A stretch of 64,000 nt of DNA, from positions 26,332-90,331 of the forward strand of contig JAFAKE010000081.1 in assembly GCA_019235715.1 (NCBI GenBank), written 5' to 3'. Both the position numbers and the translations under genes were made by a program. Of this stretch, positions 21,247-29,488 are shown piece after piece (positions within the stretch are counted from its first letter, which is position 1; each line of letters opens with the position of its first letter). The stretch is from Vulcanimicrobiota bacterium. Lineage in GTDB: Bacteria; Vulcanimicrobiota; Vulcanimicrobiia; Eremiobacterales; Eremiobacteraceae. The notes beneath the pieces are model-generated. The model was not told the DNA's origin. It saw only the letters and a program-made list of their open reading frames with translations, and made no database searches.

Positions 21247-21271
21247 ACGGCCCGCCGTGAAAGCGGGCCGT
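21247..21271. terminator. GC-rich hairpin terminator of 6S RNA, probably shared with the convergent gene
   Basis: A perfect 9-bp stem ACGGCCCGC/GCGGGCCGT with a 7-nt loop, followed on the minus strand by TTTGCAT. It ends the 6S RNA gene and, read on the plus strand, lies 10 bp after the TIM-barrel gene. The U-run is short. Confidence 0.75.
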
Positions 21272-21481
21272 CCGTTCGCTCTGCCCCGAAGTGCCGTTGC
21301 CTGCAAGGGACTTGAACCTGCACCTGCAGGTGGGTGCTCACCCGGCCGAACGCAGGCTTCCCTCTACGAGGAGGGCTTGCTCAAGGCGGCGCGGAGATCG
21401 GCTCCCGTTGTGATTGCGTTGGCTCAATCACAAAGCAAGCTGACGCACACCGCAGGGAGATCTCGCGCGATCGCTCACGCG
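21272..21481 (-). ncRNA. ssrS: 6S RNA
   Basis: 6S RNA mimics an open promoter and sequesters the housekeeping RNA polymerase holoenzyme. Read on the minus strand, the 5' arm has TCCCTGCGGTGTGCG. The 3' arm has GGTGAGCACCCACC, then CAGGTTCAAGTCCC and GGCAACGGCACTTCGGGG, the block that closes most proteobacterial-type 6S RNAs. Internal structure supports it: GCTTGCT pairs with AGCAAGC across the centre, TGTGATTG with CAATCACA, CCCTC with GAGGG, and GCCTGC with GCAGGC. A sigma70-type promoter ends about 8 bp upstream and a hairpin terminator follows. The 5' and 3' ends are estimates (total about 210 nt plus terminator). Confidence 0.85.
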
Positions 21482-21488
21482 TGGCCAT

Positions 21489-21517
21489 ACGGTAACATCT
21501 CGCGGCGCACAAGACAA
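21489..21517 (-). promoter_or_regulatory. Sigma70-type promoter of the 6S RNA gene
   Basis: On the minus strand, TTGTCT (21517-21512) and TACCGT (21494-21489) are separated by 17 bp. The -10 box is weak, but spacing is ideal and places the start near 21482, at the 5' end of the 6S RNA. Confidence 0.6.
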
Positions 21518-21595
21518 GTCTTGACTTTGGCGTGAGACTTGTTCCGGCTCCCGCGCGCGGACGGTAATCGTACGCGAACCGACGAACGATGGCGC

Positions 21596-23467
21596 ATGCG
21601 CCTCGGGCACAAGCTTCGGGCGGCGTTCGCATTCGCGTTGATCGCAGGTTGCGCGCTGGCGGTCGCCAGCGTCAACACAGGCCGCGCGCAGTTTCCGATA
21701 CCGAATCCGGCGGGAGCCGCGCAAGATGCGGCCGTGCGCGCCGCGCTCTCCTCGTTCGGCAAAGCGGTCGGCGATCAACTGCCGATCGTCGTCTCGCCTT
21801 CCGATGCGTATCCCACCGCGCAATTGCCCGGCGCTCCGTTCGCGGCGGGCGCTGCGCCGAACATCACCTCACTGCTGCGAGCGTCGAGCGACGGCACCGT
21901 TGCGCTGCCGCCCGGCGATTATACGTTTACGGTCGACGTCTTCTGCATGAAGGCGCACGCGCACAGTCCGAGCGCACACCGCTACCTCGTCGCGCCGCTG
22001 CGCGGCGCCGCCGCTGATGTTTTCCGCGCGCTCAACGCACGCGCTCCGTCGTACGCGCTCAACCACGGCGCGTTGCAAGTCCTGTCATGGGATATCCAAG
22101 CCGGCCTTCCTTACAGCGCTATGCCTGTCGCACAGCGCACGATCGTCGATCGCGTGATTCCCGACTTCCGCTCGCGCCTCAATGCGGACGTGTACACGAA
22201 CATCCGCGCGCAGTACGACCAAGTCGCGTCAAAAGTGCCGGGCATGCCGTCCTTTGACTCGGCGCTCGGGCGGCTCGGCCCGACCGGCCAAGCCATTCTC
22301 GAGATGCAGCGCTTGCGCGACGAAATGGCGCAGCCGCCGCCGACATTCGACGAGCTGGTGCGCGAACTGATCCCATTCGCGCCGCCCGAGCACAACGTTT
22401 CCGGCGACACGCCGTGGAGCCGGTATTCCGATCGCGTCTACGTGCGCTTCGTCACGAGCGGCAATTTTGCGACGCCCGGCACATACGAGGTGCGCGTCCT
22501 CGCCGGCAATCAGGTAAGCACGACGCACATCGTCGGGCTCGGGCCGCCGGGCGGCGGCGCGCCGGTTCCGTTTTCGAACGTCGTCAACAATCCGGGCACG
22601 GATTCGGTGCAGCCGCTCACGCAAGCGCCGCAGCCGGGCGGCGCGCCATTGCTGCCCACGCCGTCACCGTCGCCTACCGCGTCCATCACGTCGGAGACCG
22701 TCGCGACGCAGCCCGCGGACCGCACGCGCACGGAAGTCGGCGTCAACGAACCGGTAATACTGACATTCTCCGGCGCGAGCGCGCAGTGGACCATCTCGGG
22801 AGGTCAAGGAAAACTCTCGACCACCAGCGGCAAGACGGTCAAGTACACCGCCAGCATCACCCCGGCGACGGAGACCATCACCGCGGTCGATACGTCCACC
22901 CATGCGAGTGCGTCGATCACGTTCACGGTCATCCAGCCGCAGGATCCGTTGTTCGAAGTCGTTCCGGCGACTGAGGCGACGCCGGCGCCCGACCCCGATT
23001 TCTGGCACCACATCCAAGGATATCCGGGCGTCGGGTTCTACGCGCGCGTGTATCTCCCGCCCGACACCGTTTCGTTCCAATACATCAAGGTGCGCGAGAG
23101 GGATGTGCAGTTCAGTGCGAACGGCTATTACACGTTTGAGAACGGCGTGTGGCACATCGGCGATAACCACCGCGATCCAAATCCACCGTGGGTCGAGGTG
23201 CGATCGCTCGAACAAGGCAAAGGCTGGTTGCTCAAGCTGACGGATTCCATATGGTCGGGGGCGCAACCAAATATTCCGTTCAATCCGGGCAAAGTAAGCG
23301 CGGTGATCCCGTGGGAATACACGTCGGTCTCGAACCAAAGCCTCGGCCCGTTCAACTTCGCGACGGTCACGCAAGTGTGCGAGTTGCACGGAGATCGCTC
23401 GACGCTCACGTGCCAGAAGGGTACCGCAAGCACGTCGTCCAGCGTCTCGGCGCCGTCGTACAAATGA
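21596..23467 (+). CDS. Large secreted protein, unknown function, Ig-like central region
   Basis: Not recognised. From the ATG at 21596 the 623-residue product opens with a signal peptide (LRAAFAFALIAGCALAVASV...GRAQ). Residues about 100-330 look alpha-helical and mention no known motif. A Pro/Thr/Ser-rich linker (LLPTPSPSPTASIT) near 360 is followed by an Ig/BIG-like beta domain (VTLTFSGASAQWTISGGQG-type, ITAVDTSTHASASITFTVIQP). The C-terminal ~140 residues (FWHHIQGYPGVGFYARVYLP ... GYYTFENGVWHIGDNHRDP) form another likely beta domain. Probably surface-exposed. It stands alone between the 6S gene and the Mpo1-like gene. Confidence 0.7.
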   Translation: MRLGHKLRAAFAFALIAGCALAVASVNTGRAQFPIPNPAGAAQDAAVRAALSSFGKAVGDQLPIVVSPSDAYPTAQLPGAPFAAGAAPNITSLLRASSDGTVALPPGDYTFTVDVFCMKAHAHSPSAHRYLVAPLRGAAADVFRALNARAPSYALNHGALQVLSWDIQAGLPYSAMPVAQRTIVDRVIPDFRSRLNADVYTNIRAQYDQVASKVPGMPSFDSALGRLGPTGQAILEMQRLRDEMAQPPPTFDELVRELIPFAPPEHNVSGDTPWSRYSDRVYVRFVTSGNFATPGTYEVRVLAGNQVSTTHIVGLGPPGGGAPVPFSNVVNNPGTDSVQPLTQAPQPGGAPLLPTPSPSPTASITSETVATQPADRTRTEVGVNEPVILTFSGASAQWTISGGQGKLSTTSGKTVKYTASITPATETITAVDTSTHASASITFTVIQPQDPLFEVVPATEATPAPDPDFWHHIQGYPGVGFYARVYLPPDTVSFQYIKVRERDVQFSANGYYTFENGVWHIGDNHRDPNPPWVEVRSLEQGKGWLLKLTDSIWSGAQPNIPFNPGKVSAVIPWEYTSVSNQSLGPFNFATVTQVCELHGDRSTLTCQKGTASTSSSVSAPSYK

Positions 23468-23543
23468 CCTCGGTGCGCGAGCCGAGGTAGCGCTGCGCGC
23501 GACTGCGAATCCGGACGTGCCGCTGTCAAGGCAAGGAGACGAC

Positions 23544-23966
23544 ATGGTCGATCGCTATTTCGCTGAATACGCGGCATATCACAAAGACCGGCGCAACCTG
23601 ATCTGCCACGAGATCGGCATTCCGCTGATCGTCTGGGCCATTTTCTCGCTGCTCGAGCTGGTCAAACTCGGGCCTGTCGATCTGGGACTTGTCGCCGGCG
23701 TGCTCATCATCGCGTTCTATCTCACGTTGGACGTGCGGCTCGCGCTGGTCGCGCTCGTCGCTTTCGCTGGCCTCTATATCGCCGGCCGCTACACGCCGTG
23801 GCCGCTCGCAATCGGCGCCTTCGTCCTCGGCTGGATCTTCCAATTCGTCGGACATGGATACGAAGGCAAAAGGCCTGCGTTCTTCACAAATCTGGTCCAT
23901 CTGCTGGTCGGCCCATTGTGGATCTGCTCGTTGGCGATGCCGCGCACCAAGAGCGCGACGCCATGA
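23544..23966 (+). CDS. Mpo1/YGL010w-like (DUF962) membrane dioxygenase-like protein
   Basis: A 140-residue, four-helix membrane protein starting at ATG 23544, 5 nt after AAGGAG. Mpo1-family features are present: YHKDRRNLICHEIGIP near the N terminus and FVGHGYEGKRPAFF near residue 100, whose histidines form the Fe2+ site of yeast Mpo1, a 2-hydroxy fatty-acid dioxygenase. The bacterial function is not established. Its stop overlaps an ATG (ATGA) at 23963-23966, suggesting coupling to the next gene. Confidence 0.88.
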   Translation: MVDRYFAEYAAYHKDRRNLICHEIGIPLIVWAIFSLLELVKLGPVDLGLVAGVLIIAFYLTLDVRLALVALVAFAGLYIAGRYTPWPLAIGAFVLGWIFQFVGHGYEGKRPAFFTNLVHLLVGPLWICSLAMPRTKSATP

Positions 23967-24594
23967 AGACCGTGCTGGGCAACGCCTGAACAAAGCTCGT
24001 TTCGAAGCATTCTCCGATGGCGTTTTCGCCTTTGCGGCGACGCTGCTCGTGCTGGGCTTCGTGCTGCCGGCCTTCTCGAGCGCTCCGACCGAGACGCTGA
24101 TGCGCTCAGCGCTGCTGCACATGTGGCCGAATCTCATCGCCTACTTTATGAGTTTTTCCGTCATCGGGATCATGTGGCACAATCATCACACGCTGTTCCG
24201 GCCGGTGCGCACGATCGACCGGCGTACCGTCTTTTACAATCTCATGTTGCTGGCTGTGACGGCGTTCATTCCGTTTGCGACGTCGCTGCTGGGCACATAC
24301 CCGGCGATGCGACCGACGACGTTTCTGTACGGCCTGACCCTGACGATGTCGGCGACGGCATACAACGTCATGCTCAACCACCTCGTCGCGAGCCGCGCGT
24401 TCGATCCCGAGGTCAGCGAAGACGCGATCCGCGGCACCGTATTCGCCTATCGCGTCGGCTGGATCACCTACCCTGCCGCGATGGCGATCGCTCTCATCGC
24501 GCCGGTCGTCAGCTTCGCGCTCTATCTCGCGATCACGATCTTTTATCTGATTCCGCGCGGCGTCGACACCGATGCCGGCGCGCGGACGCGATGA
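23963..24594 (+). CDS. TMEM175/DUF1211-family K+ channel-like protein, start codon displaced by one base
   Basis: Bacterial TMEM175 proteins are tetrameric K+-permeable channels. The open frame from CTG 23986 reads LNKARFEAFSDGVFAFAATLLVL, with the diagnostic F-S-D motif in helix 1, then six hydrophobic segments and an N-H-H-T-L-F-R-P loop. No ATG, GTG or TTG precedes FSD in this frame. The natural start, ATG 23963 in the ATGA overlap with the Mpo1-like stop, is one base out of register and stops at 23989. Adding one base near 23970 would give MKT-RAGQRLNKARFEAFSDG. Either a 1-base deletion (real or assembly), a CTG start or frameshifting explains this. The rest of the frame is intact. Confidence 0.7.
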
Positions 24595-25613
24595 GCGAGC
24601 GCGCAGCGCAGTTGCGCTTCCAACCGCTCGACCTGCGTCTGCGCCATCGTTTCACGATCGCGCGCAGCTCCGAAGACATTTCACGGACTCTGATCGTGCA
24701 TCTGCGGGCGCGCGGAATCGACGCGCTGGGTGAAGTGACGCCATCGCAGCGTTACGGCGAGACCGTCGAGCTTATCGAGCGTCAGCTTCGCGGCGTGACC
24801 GTGCCGGAAGACGAGCTGCTCGACGTGCCGCGCGCGCTCGCACGTCTGCCCGCAACGCAACGCGGCGCGATGTGCGCGCTCGATCTGGCGCAGCACGACT
24901 ACGCCGGCAAGTTGTTCGGCGTGCCCGCCTACGAGCTATTCCACCTCGATCCGTCGGCTGCGAAACAGACGTCGTTCACGATCGGCATCGCCGGCATTGA
25001 AGAAACCCTTGCGAAAGTGCGCGAAGCGGCGCACATGCCGATCCTCAAGGTCAAACTCGGCACCGGTCACGAGGTCGAAACGCTCGAATCGATCCGCGCT
25101 ATCTATCACGGCACCATACGAATCGACGCGAACGAGGGCTGGACGCCGGAGCAGGCGGTGGCGTGCCTGCACGAGCTTGCGCGTTTCGATCTCGAATTCT
25201 GCGAGCAGCCGATCGCCGCCGGGCATCCCGAGCAGTTGCGCTACGTGCGCGAGCGCAGTCCGATCCCGATCTTCAGCGATGAGGATTCGGTGACCGCCGA
25301 CGACCTGCCCAAGCTTGCCGGCTGCGTTGACGGCGTCAACGTCAAGCTGGTCAAGTGCGGCGGCATGCGCGAAGGCGTGCGCATGATCCGCGACGCCCGC
25401 GCGCTCGGACTGAAAGTGATGATCGGATGCATGATCGAGTCGTCGGTGCTGACGACGGCGGCCGCGCACTTGACGCCGCTCGCGGACTACGCGGACATCG
25501 ACGGCCCGTTGCTGATCGCGGACGATCCGTTCGCAGGCGTGACGTACGAGGGCGCTCAATTGCGCCTGCCGGCAGCGCCCGGGCTAGGGGTGCGGGCGCG
25601 CACCGCGGCGTAG
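24591..25613 (+). CDS. Enolase-superfamily dipeptide epimerase / DgcA-like N-acyl amino acid racemase
   Basis: A 340-residue MLE-subgroup enzyme starting at ATG 24591, overlapping the previous stop (ATGA). Motifs: ILKVKLG (catalytic K-x-K on strand 2), RIDANEGW (metal ligand D), FCEQPI (metal ligand E), FSDEDS (metal ligand D) and VNVKLVKCGG (catalytic K on strand 6). This is the L-Ala-D/L-Glu epimerase layout. Directly followed by a DUF1611 gene; such pairs were described as DgcA-DgcN, which turn D-Glu into L-Glu through N-acetyl intermediates. The alternative role is murein-dipeptide recycling. Confidence 0.88.
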   Translation: MSERAAQLRFQPLDLRLRHRFTIARSSEDISRTLIVHLRARGIDALGEVTPSQRYGETVELIERQLRGVTVPEDELLDVPRALARLPATQRGAMCALDLAQHDYAGKLFGVPAYELFHLDPSAAKQTSFTIGIAGIEETLAKVREAAHMPILKVKLGTGHEVETLESIRAIYHGTIRIDANEGWTPEQAVACLHELARFDLEFCEQPIAAGHPEQLRYVRERSPIPIFSDEDSVTADDLPKLAGCVDGVNVKLVKCGGMREGVRMIRDARALGLKVMIGCMIESSVLTTAAAHLTPLADYADIDGPLLIADDPFAGVTYEGAQLRLPAAPGLGVRARTAA

Positions 25614-25622
25614 TCGGCGAAC

Positions 25623-26699
25623 ATGGCGCGGCGCTATGCCGTTCTCACCGAAGGGCATCTGCTCGACCGGCGCGCGAAGACCGCGCACGGCGTGATCCAG
25701 TACGGCCGTGACGAGATCGCGGCCGTCATCGATTCCGCATTCGCGGGCCAAGACGTGCGCGATGTGCTGCCGCGGCTCGGACGCTCGGCGCCGATCGTCG
25801 CGTGCATGCGCGACGCGCTTGCGTACCGTCCGACGTCGCTGCTGCTCGGCGTCGCCAACCAAGGCGGCTTCATTCCGGAATCTTTTCGCTCGCAGATCCT
25901 CGACGCGATCGATGCCGGCCTTGAGATCGTGAGCGGATTGCACCAGCTCTTGCGCGATGATCCTGAGTTCGCCGCGCGTGCGCACGCGTCAGGCGCAAAA
26001 CTCTGGGACGTGCGCGTGCCGCCTGCCGACATCCCTTTGTTCTCGGGCGCGGCGTATCGCGCGCCGGCTGTGGTAGCGCTCGCCGTCGGCAGCGATTGCG
26101 CTGTCGGCAAGAAATCGGTGATGATCGAGCTCGACCGCGCGGCGCGCGCGGCGGGCGCCCGCAGCGAATTCGTGGCCACCGGGCAGACGGGCACGCTTAT
26201 CGCGGGCAAAGGCATCGTCGTCGATCGCGTCATCTCCGACTTCATCACTGGCGCGGCCGAACAGCTCGTGTTGAACGTCGCGCCCGACGCCGACATCGCG
26301 CTCGTCGAAGGCCAGGGTAGCTTGTGGCATCCTGCATATGCGCCCGTCACGCTTGGCCTGCTCTTCGGCTGCGCTCCGGATCTGCTCGTCATGTGCATCG
26401 ACAGCGCGCGCACGGAAGTCGAAGAGTACGGCATCGCGCTGCCGCCGCTCAGCGACATGATCCGCGCGCATGAAGCGCTCGTGCAGCCGATCAAGTCCGC
26501 GCTCGTCGCAGCAGTCGCGGTCAATACCGCAACGTTACCGGAAGCCGCCGCGCGCGACGCGATCGCACGCGCACACGCTTCGTGCGGGTTGCCCGCCGAC
26601 GATGTCGTGCGTTTCGGCGCGGCGCGCTTATGGCGCGCCGTACGGGCCGCCGCGGAGCGCACGGACAAATGGCGCGCGCGCACGCACGCGGCCCGCTGA
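25623..26699 (+). CDS. DUF1611 P-loop protein, DgcN-like
   Basis: A 358-residue protein. The N-terminal half (GHLLDRRAKTAHGVIQYGRDEIAAVID) is a Rossmann-like domain and the C-terminal half has the P-loop VGSDCAVGKKSVMIEL near residue 160 followed by TGQTGTLIAGKGIVVDRV. DUF1611 members include DgcN, reported as an N-acetyltransferase acting on D-glutamate in partnership with a racemase encoded next door, exactly as here (9 bp downstream). Substrate assignment is inference from this pairing. Confidence 0.82.
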   Translation: MARRYAVLTEGHLLDRRAKTAHGVIQYGRDEIAAVIDSAFAGQDVRDVLPRLGRSAPIVACMRDALAYRPTSLLLGVANQGGFIPESFRSQILDAIDAGLEIVSGLHQLLRDDPEFAARAHASGAKLWDVRVPPADIPLFSGAAYRAPAVVALAVGSDCAVGKKSVMIELDRAARAAGARSEFVATGQTGTLIAGKGIVVDRVISDFITGAAEQLVLNVAPDADIALVEGQGSLWHPAYAPVTLGLLFGCAPDLLVMCIDSARTEVEEYGIALPPLSDMIRAHEALVQPIKSALVAAVAVNTATLPEAAARDAIARAHASCGLPADDVVRFGAARLWRAVRAAAERTDKWRARTHAAR

Positions 26700-26736
26700 C
26701 GCCATACCGCGGCCGCCACACGATCGCCGCGCTGTG

Positions 26737-28419
26737 ATGTCAGCTCACGCGCTCGCTCGAATCGATCAGCTTGCCGTACGCTTGGCGATACTGCTCGGCA
26801 TCCTCATGGTGCTCGGCGCGCTCGCTGCGTGCAGCTCGCCGCGCGGCAAGATCAACGCGAGCGCGCCGAGCGGATCTGCCAAGCGCGCCGGCGCAAATCC
26901 ATGGACGATGCACGGCGTACTGCGTTTCTCAGAACAAGAAGAGCCGAACACGCTGATCAAAATGTTCTCGAACCAGGAGTTCGCGGACGACGTCACCGCG
27001 CTGCTGTTCGAACCATTTTTCCGCTTCGACGACCGCGGCCAGCCGGTGCCGGCACTGGCGACGACGTTCCCGACGGCCGGCAACGGTCTGGTCAGCAAAG
27101 ACGGCTTGCGCGTCACGTTCAAGCTGCGGCCGAACGCGCGCTGGTCCGACGGCGCGCCGGTGACCGCCGATGACGTCGTCTTCACGTGGCACGCGATCAT
27201 GAATCCGGCCAATCCGGTCACGCACACCGCCGGCTACGACAAGATCAAGACGATACTCGTGCAAGGCCCGCACCAAGTGACCGTCGTGCTGCGCGAGCCG
27301 TTCGCGCCGGCGGTCTACCTGTTCTCCGAAGGAGACTTCCCGCCGCTGCCCGCGCATCTGCTCGCCGGCCACACACCGCTCAACAACATCCCGTACGACA
27401 GCGCGCCGGTCGGCGACGGCCCGTTCGTGCTCGCGCGCTGGGATCGCGGTTCTGAGTTGATCTTCGACGCGAACCCGCGCTATTGGCGCGGCCGGCCGCG
27501 CCTCGATCACGTGCGCATTCGCATCATTCCAAGCACGACCACCGCGTTGCAGCTGCTGCGCACGCACGAGATCGACGTGCTCGACGGCGTGCCCAAAGCG
27601 CAAGTGCGCGAGCTGGACGGCATCGACGGCATTCGCATCCACGCGCATCTCATCGCCGCATACCGCCATCTGGATTTCAACGTGAGAAACCCGATCCTCG
27701 CCGATGTCGCGGTGCGGCGCGCTATCGCGCGCGGCATCGACTACCGGCGCATCATGGATACGGTGTATGCCGGCTACGGCGAGCGCGCCGCGAGCGATAT
27801 TCCGCCCTTTTCCTGGGCCGCGAACGATCTCAAACCGATTCCGTACGATCCGGCGACGGCGCGGCGCATCCTCGACGACGCCGGCTGGCTCGCCGGCGCC
27901 GACGGGGTGCGCGCCAAGCACGGTACGCGGCTTGCGTTGACGCTGTCGAGCGCTGCCGGCAATCGCGCCGCAGAGTCTGCCGAAGCCCTCATCCAGCAGC
28001 AACTCAAAGCCGTCGGCATCGACCTGGCCATCAAGAACTACGCCGGAGCGGTGCTCTTCGACGAGCACGGACCGCTCTTCAGCGGCACGTACGACATGGC
28101 GTGGATCGAGAACACGGAGGGCGTCGACCCGGACGATCTGGCCGCATGGGGTTGCGACTATATGCCGCGGCAAGGCATCAACACCGACTTCTTCTGCGAC
28201 CGGCGCGTCGACGCGTACCTGCGCGACGCGCAACGCCGCTCCGACCAGGCGGTCCGCCGCCGGGACTACGAACAAGCGTGGACGATCATGCTGGACGAAG
28301 TGCCGGCCGTCATCGTGTATTGGGATAAGAGCGTCGTGGCGGCGAACTCCGATCTGCGCAACTACGTCATGTCGCCCGTCATCACCGATTTCTGGAACTG
28401 CTGGGAATGGGAGATCTGA
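26737..28419 (+). CDS. Peptide ABC transporter substrate-binding lipoprotein (SBP_bac_5)
   Basis: Extracytoplasmic binding protein of the dipeptide/oligopeptide family. The start is at ATG 26737, preceded in frame by GTG 26734; the frame continues upstream through the DUF1611 gene without support. A lipobox (VLGALAACSS) near residue 31 predicts a lipid anchor. Family motifs: VSKDGLRVTFKLRPNARWSDGAPVTADDVVFTW (in pieces), PSTTTALQLLRTHEIDVL and NPRYWRG. 560 residues. No permease genes adjoin. With the epimerase upstream and a C39-like peptidase downstream it suggests peptide scavenging. Confidence 0.9.
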   Translation: MSAHALARIDQLAVRLAILLGILMVLGALAACSSPRGKINASAPSGSAKRAGANPWTMHGVLRFSEQEEPNTLIKMFSNQEFADDVTALLFEPFFRFDDRGQPVPALATTFPTAGNGLVSKDGLRVTFKLRPNARWSDGAPVTADDVVFTWHAIMNPANPVTHTAGYDKIKTILVQGPHQVTVVLREPFAPAVYLFSEGDFPPLPAHLLAGHTPLNNIPYDSAPVGDGPFVLARWDRGSELIFDANPRYWRGRPRLDHVRIRIIPSTTTALQLLRTHEIDVLDGVPKAQVRELDGIDGIRIHAHLIAAYRHLDFNVRNPILADVAVRRAIARGIDYRRIMDTVYAGYGERAASDIPPFSWAANDLKPIPYDPATARRILDDAGWLAGADGVRAKHGTRLALTLSSAAGNRAAESAEALIQQQLKAVGIDLAIKNYAGAVLFDEHGPLFSGTYDMAWIENTEGVDPDDLAAWGCDYMPRQGINTDFFCDRRVDAYLRDAQRRSDQAVRRRDYEQAWTIMLDEVPAVIVYWDKSVVAANSDLRNYVMSPVITDFWNCWEWEI

Positions 28420-29480
28420 TCCGTGCCGCGCTTGTGCTCGCCGCGTCGACGTTGGCCGGCACGACGATCGTGAACGGCGCGTCCGGCTTCGACGCCAACG
28501 ACCGCGTCTGGTTCTTCGACGCGCAATCGCCCGGGGGCGCAGTCCAGTCCGGCGCAGACGTCGCCGGTGGATTCAAGACCGCGGTCGTCTCGTACAACGT
28601 GCGCACGCCCGGCGGTTCGAGCGTCGACGTGCGTCTGCGCGCGCGCGTCGGTGCGCGCTGGACGCGCTGGTACGACATGGGCAGCTGGAGCGCCGACCTG
28701 CGCGGCGGACGCCGTCATTCGGTCGCCGGACAACGCGACGCCGACGGCGACGTCGACACCGACACGCTCGAGCTCAATGCGCCGGCGAGCGCGTTCGAAG
28801 TCGGCGTGCAGCCGCGTGCCGGCGCCGGCGGCGACGCACCCGTGCTGCAGATGCTTGCAGTGGCGACCTCACTCGCACCGGAGCTCCACGCAGATGCCGA
28901 TGCGCCCGGCGGCGCGATCGCCGAATTAGCGGTACCGGAGCGCTCGCAGCGCATTCCGAGTTCGCCCGACGCGAAAGGCGGCGGCGGCGACTCGTGGTGC
29001 AGCCCGGCTAGCGTCTCGATGGTGATGGCGTACTGGGCGCAGACGACCGGTCACCCGCAATGGGATATCGATGTCGCCAGCATCGCCGACGGCGTGTACG
29101 ATCCGGTCTACGACGGCTGCGGCAACTGGCCGTTCAACGTCGCGTTCGCATCCGAGCACGGTCTCGCCGGATTCGTGCGCCAGTTCCCGTCGCTTGCCGC
29201 CATCGAACTTCTGGTCGCACGCGGCGTGCCGGTGATCGCCAGCATCGCAGTTAAGCCGGGTGAGCTCGACGGCGCGCCGTACAAGAAAACCGCCGGCCAC
29301 CTGCTGGTCGTCCGTGGCTTCACAGCGGCCGGCGACGTCATCGTCAACGACCCCTACGGCGAGCCGGGAACCGTGCGCCGGGTGTACGCCCGGCCACAAT
29401 TCGCGCACGTCTGGCAGGCCGGCTCCAACGGCACCGTGTACATCATCGCGCCACCCGACATGATCAAGTCTTTGCGCTAG
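28407..29480 (+). CDS. Secreted C39-like cysteine peptidase
   Basis: A 357-residue exported protein whose ATG lies 13 bp inside the end of the upstream gene. An N-terminal hydrophobic segment (LIRAALVLAASTLAG) is followed by a beta-rich domain of ~150 residues. The C-terminal ~170 residues resemble peptidase_C39_2/papain-like proteins: nucleophile region DSWCSPASVSMVMAYW, catalytic His in GHLLVVRGF and the Asp/Asn in IVNDPYGEPG. The usual Q before the Cys is not evident; DSWCSP replaces the more common QxxxxCGP. Substrate unknown; probably peptides or cell-wall material. Confidence 0.8.
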   Translation: MGDLIRAALVLAASTLAGTTIVNGASGFDANDRVWFFDAQSPGGAVQSGADVAGGFKTAVVSYNVRTPGGSSVDVRLRARVGARWTRWYDMGSWSADLRGGRRHSVAGQRDADGDVDTDTLELNAPASAFEVGVQPRAGAGGDAPVLQMLAVATSLAPELHADADAPGGAIAELAVPERSQRIPSSPDAKGGGGDSWCSPASVSMVMAYWAQTTGHPQWDIDVASIADGVYDPVYDGCGNWPFNVAFASEHGLAGFVRQFPSLAAIELLVARGVPVIASIAVKPGELDGAPYKKTAGHLLVVRGFTAAGDVIVNDPYGEPGTVRRVYARPQFAHVWQAGSNGTVYIIAPPDMIKSLR

Positions 29481-29488
29481 GAGCGGCG

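Noticed and set aside
21307..21318. GGTTCAAGTCCC on the minus strand resembles a tRNA T-arm
   Set aside because: No acceptor stem, D-arm or anticodon arm fits around it. The flanking GGTGAGCACC and GGCAACGGCACTTCGGGG blocks and the long-range pairings match 6S RNA.
23466..23485. Hairpin CCTCGG...CCGAGG after the large secreted-protein gene as a terminator
   Set aside because: The stem is only 6 bp and no T-run follows; it may be incidental in GC-rich DNA.
23987..23989. TGA at the start of the TMEM175-like gene as a second selenocysteine codon
   Set aside because: Reading through this TGA continues in a frame that does not encode the channel; a one-base shift, not recoding of TGA, is required.
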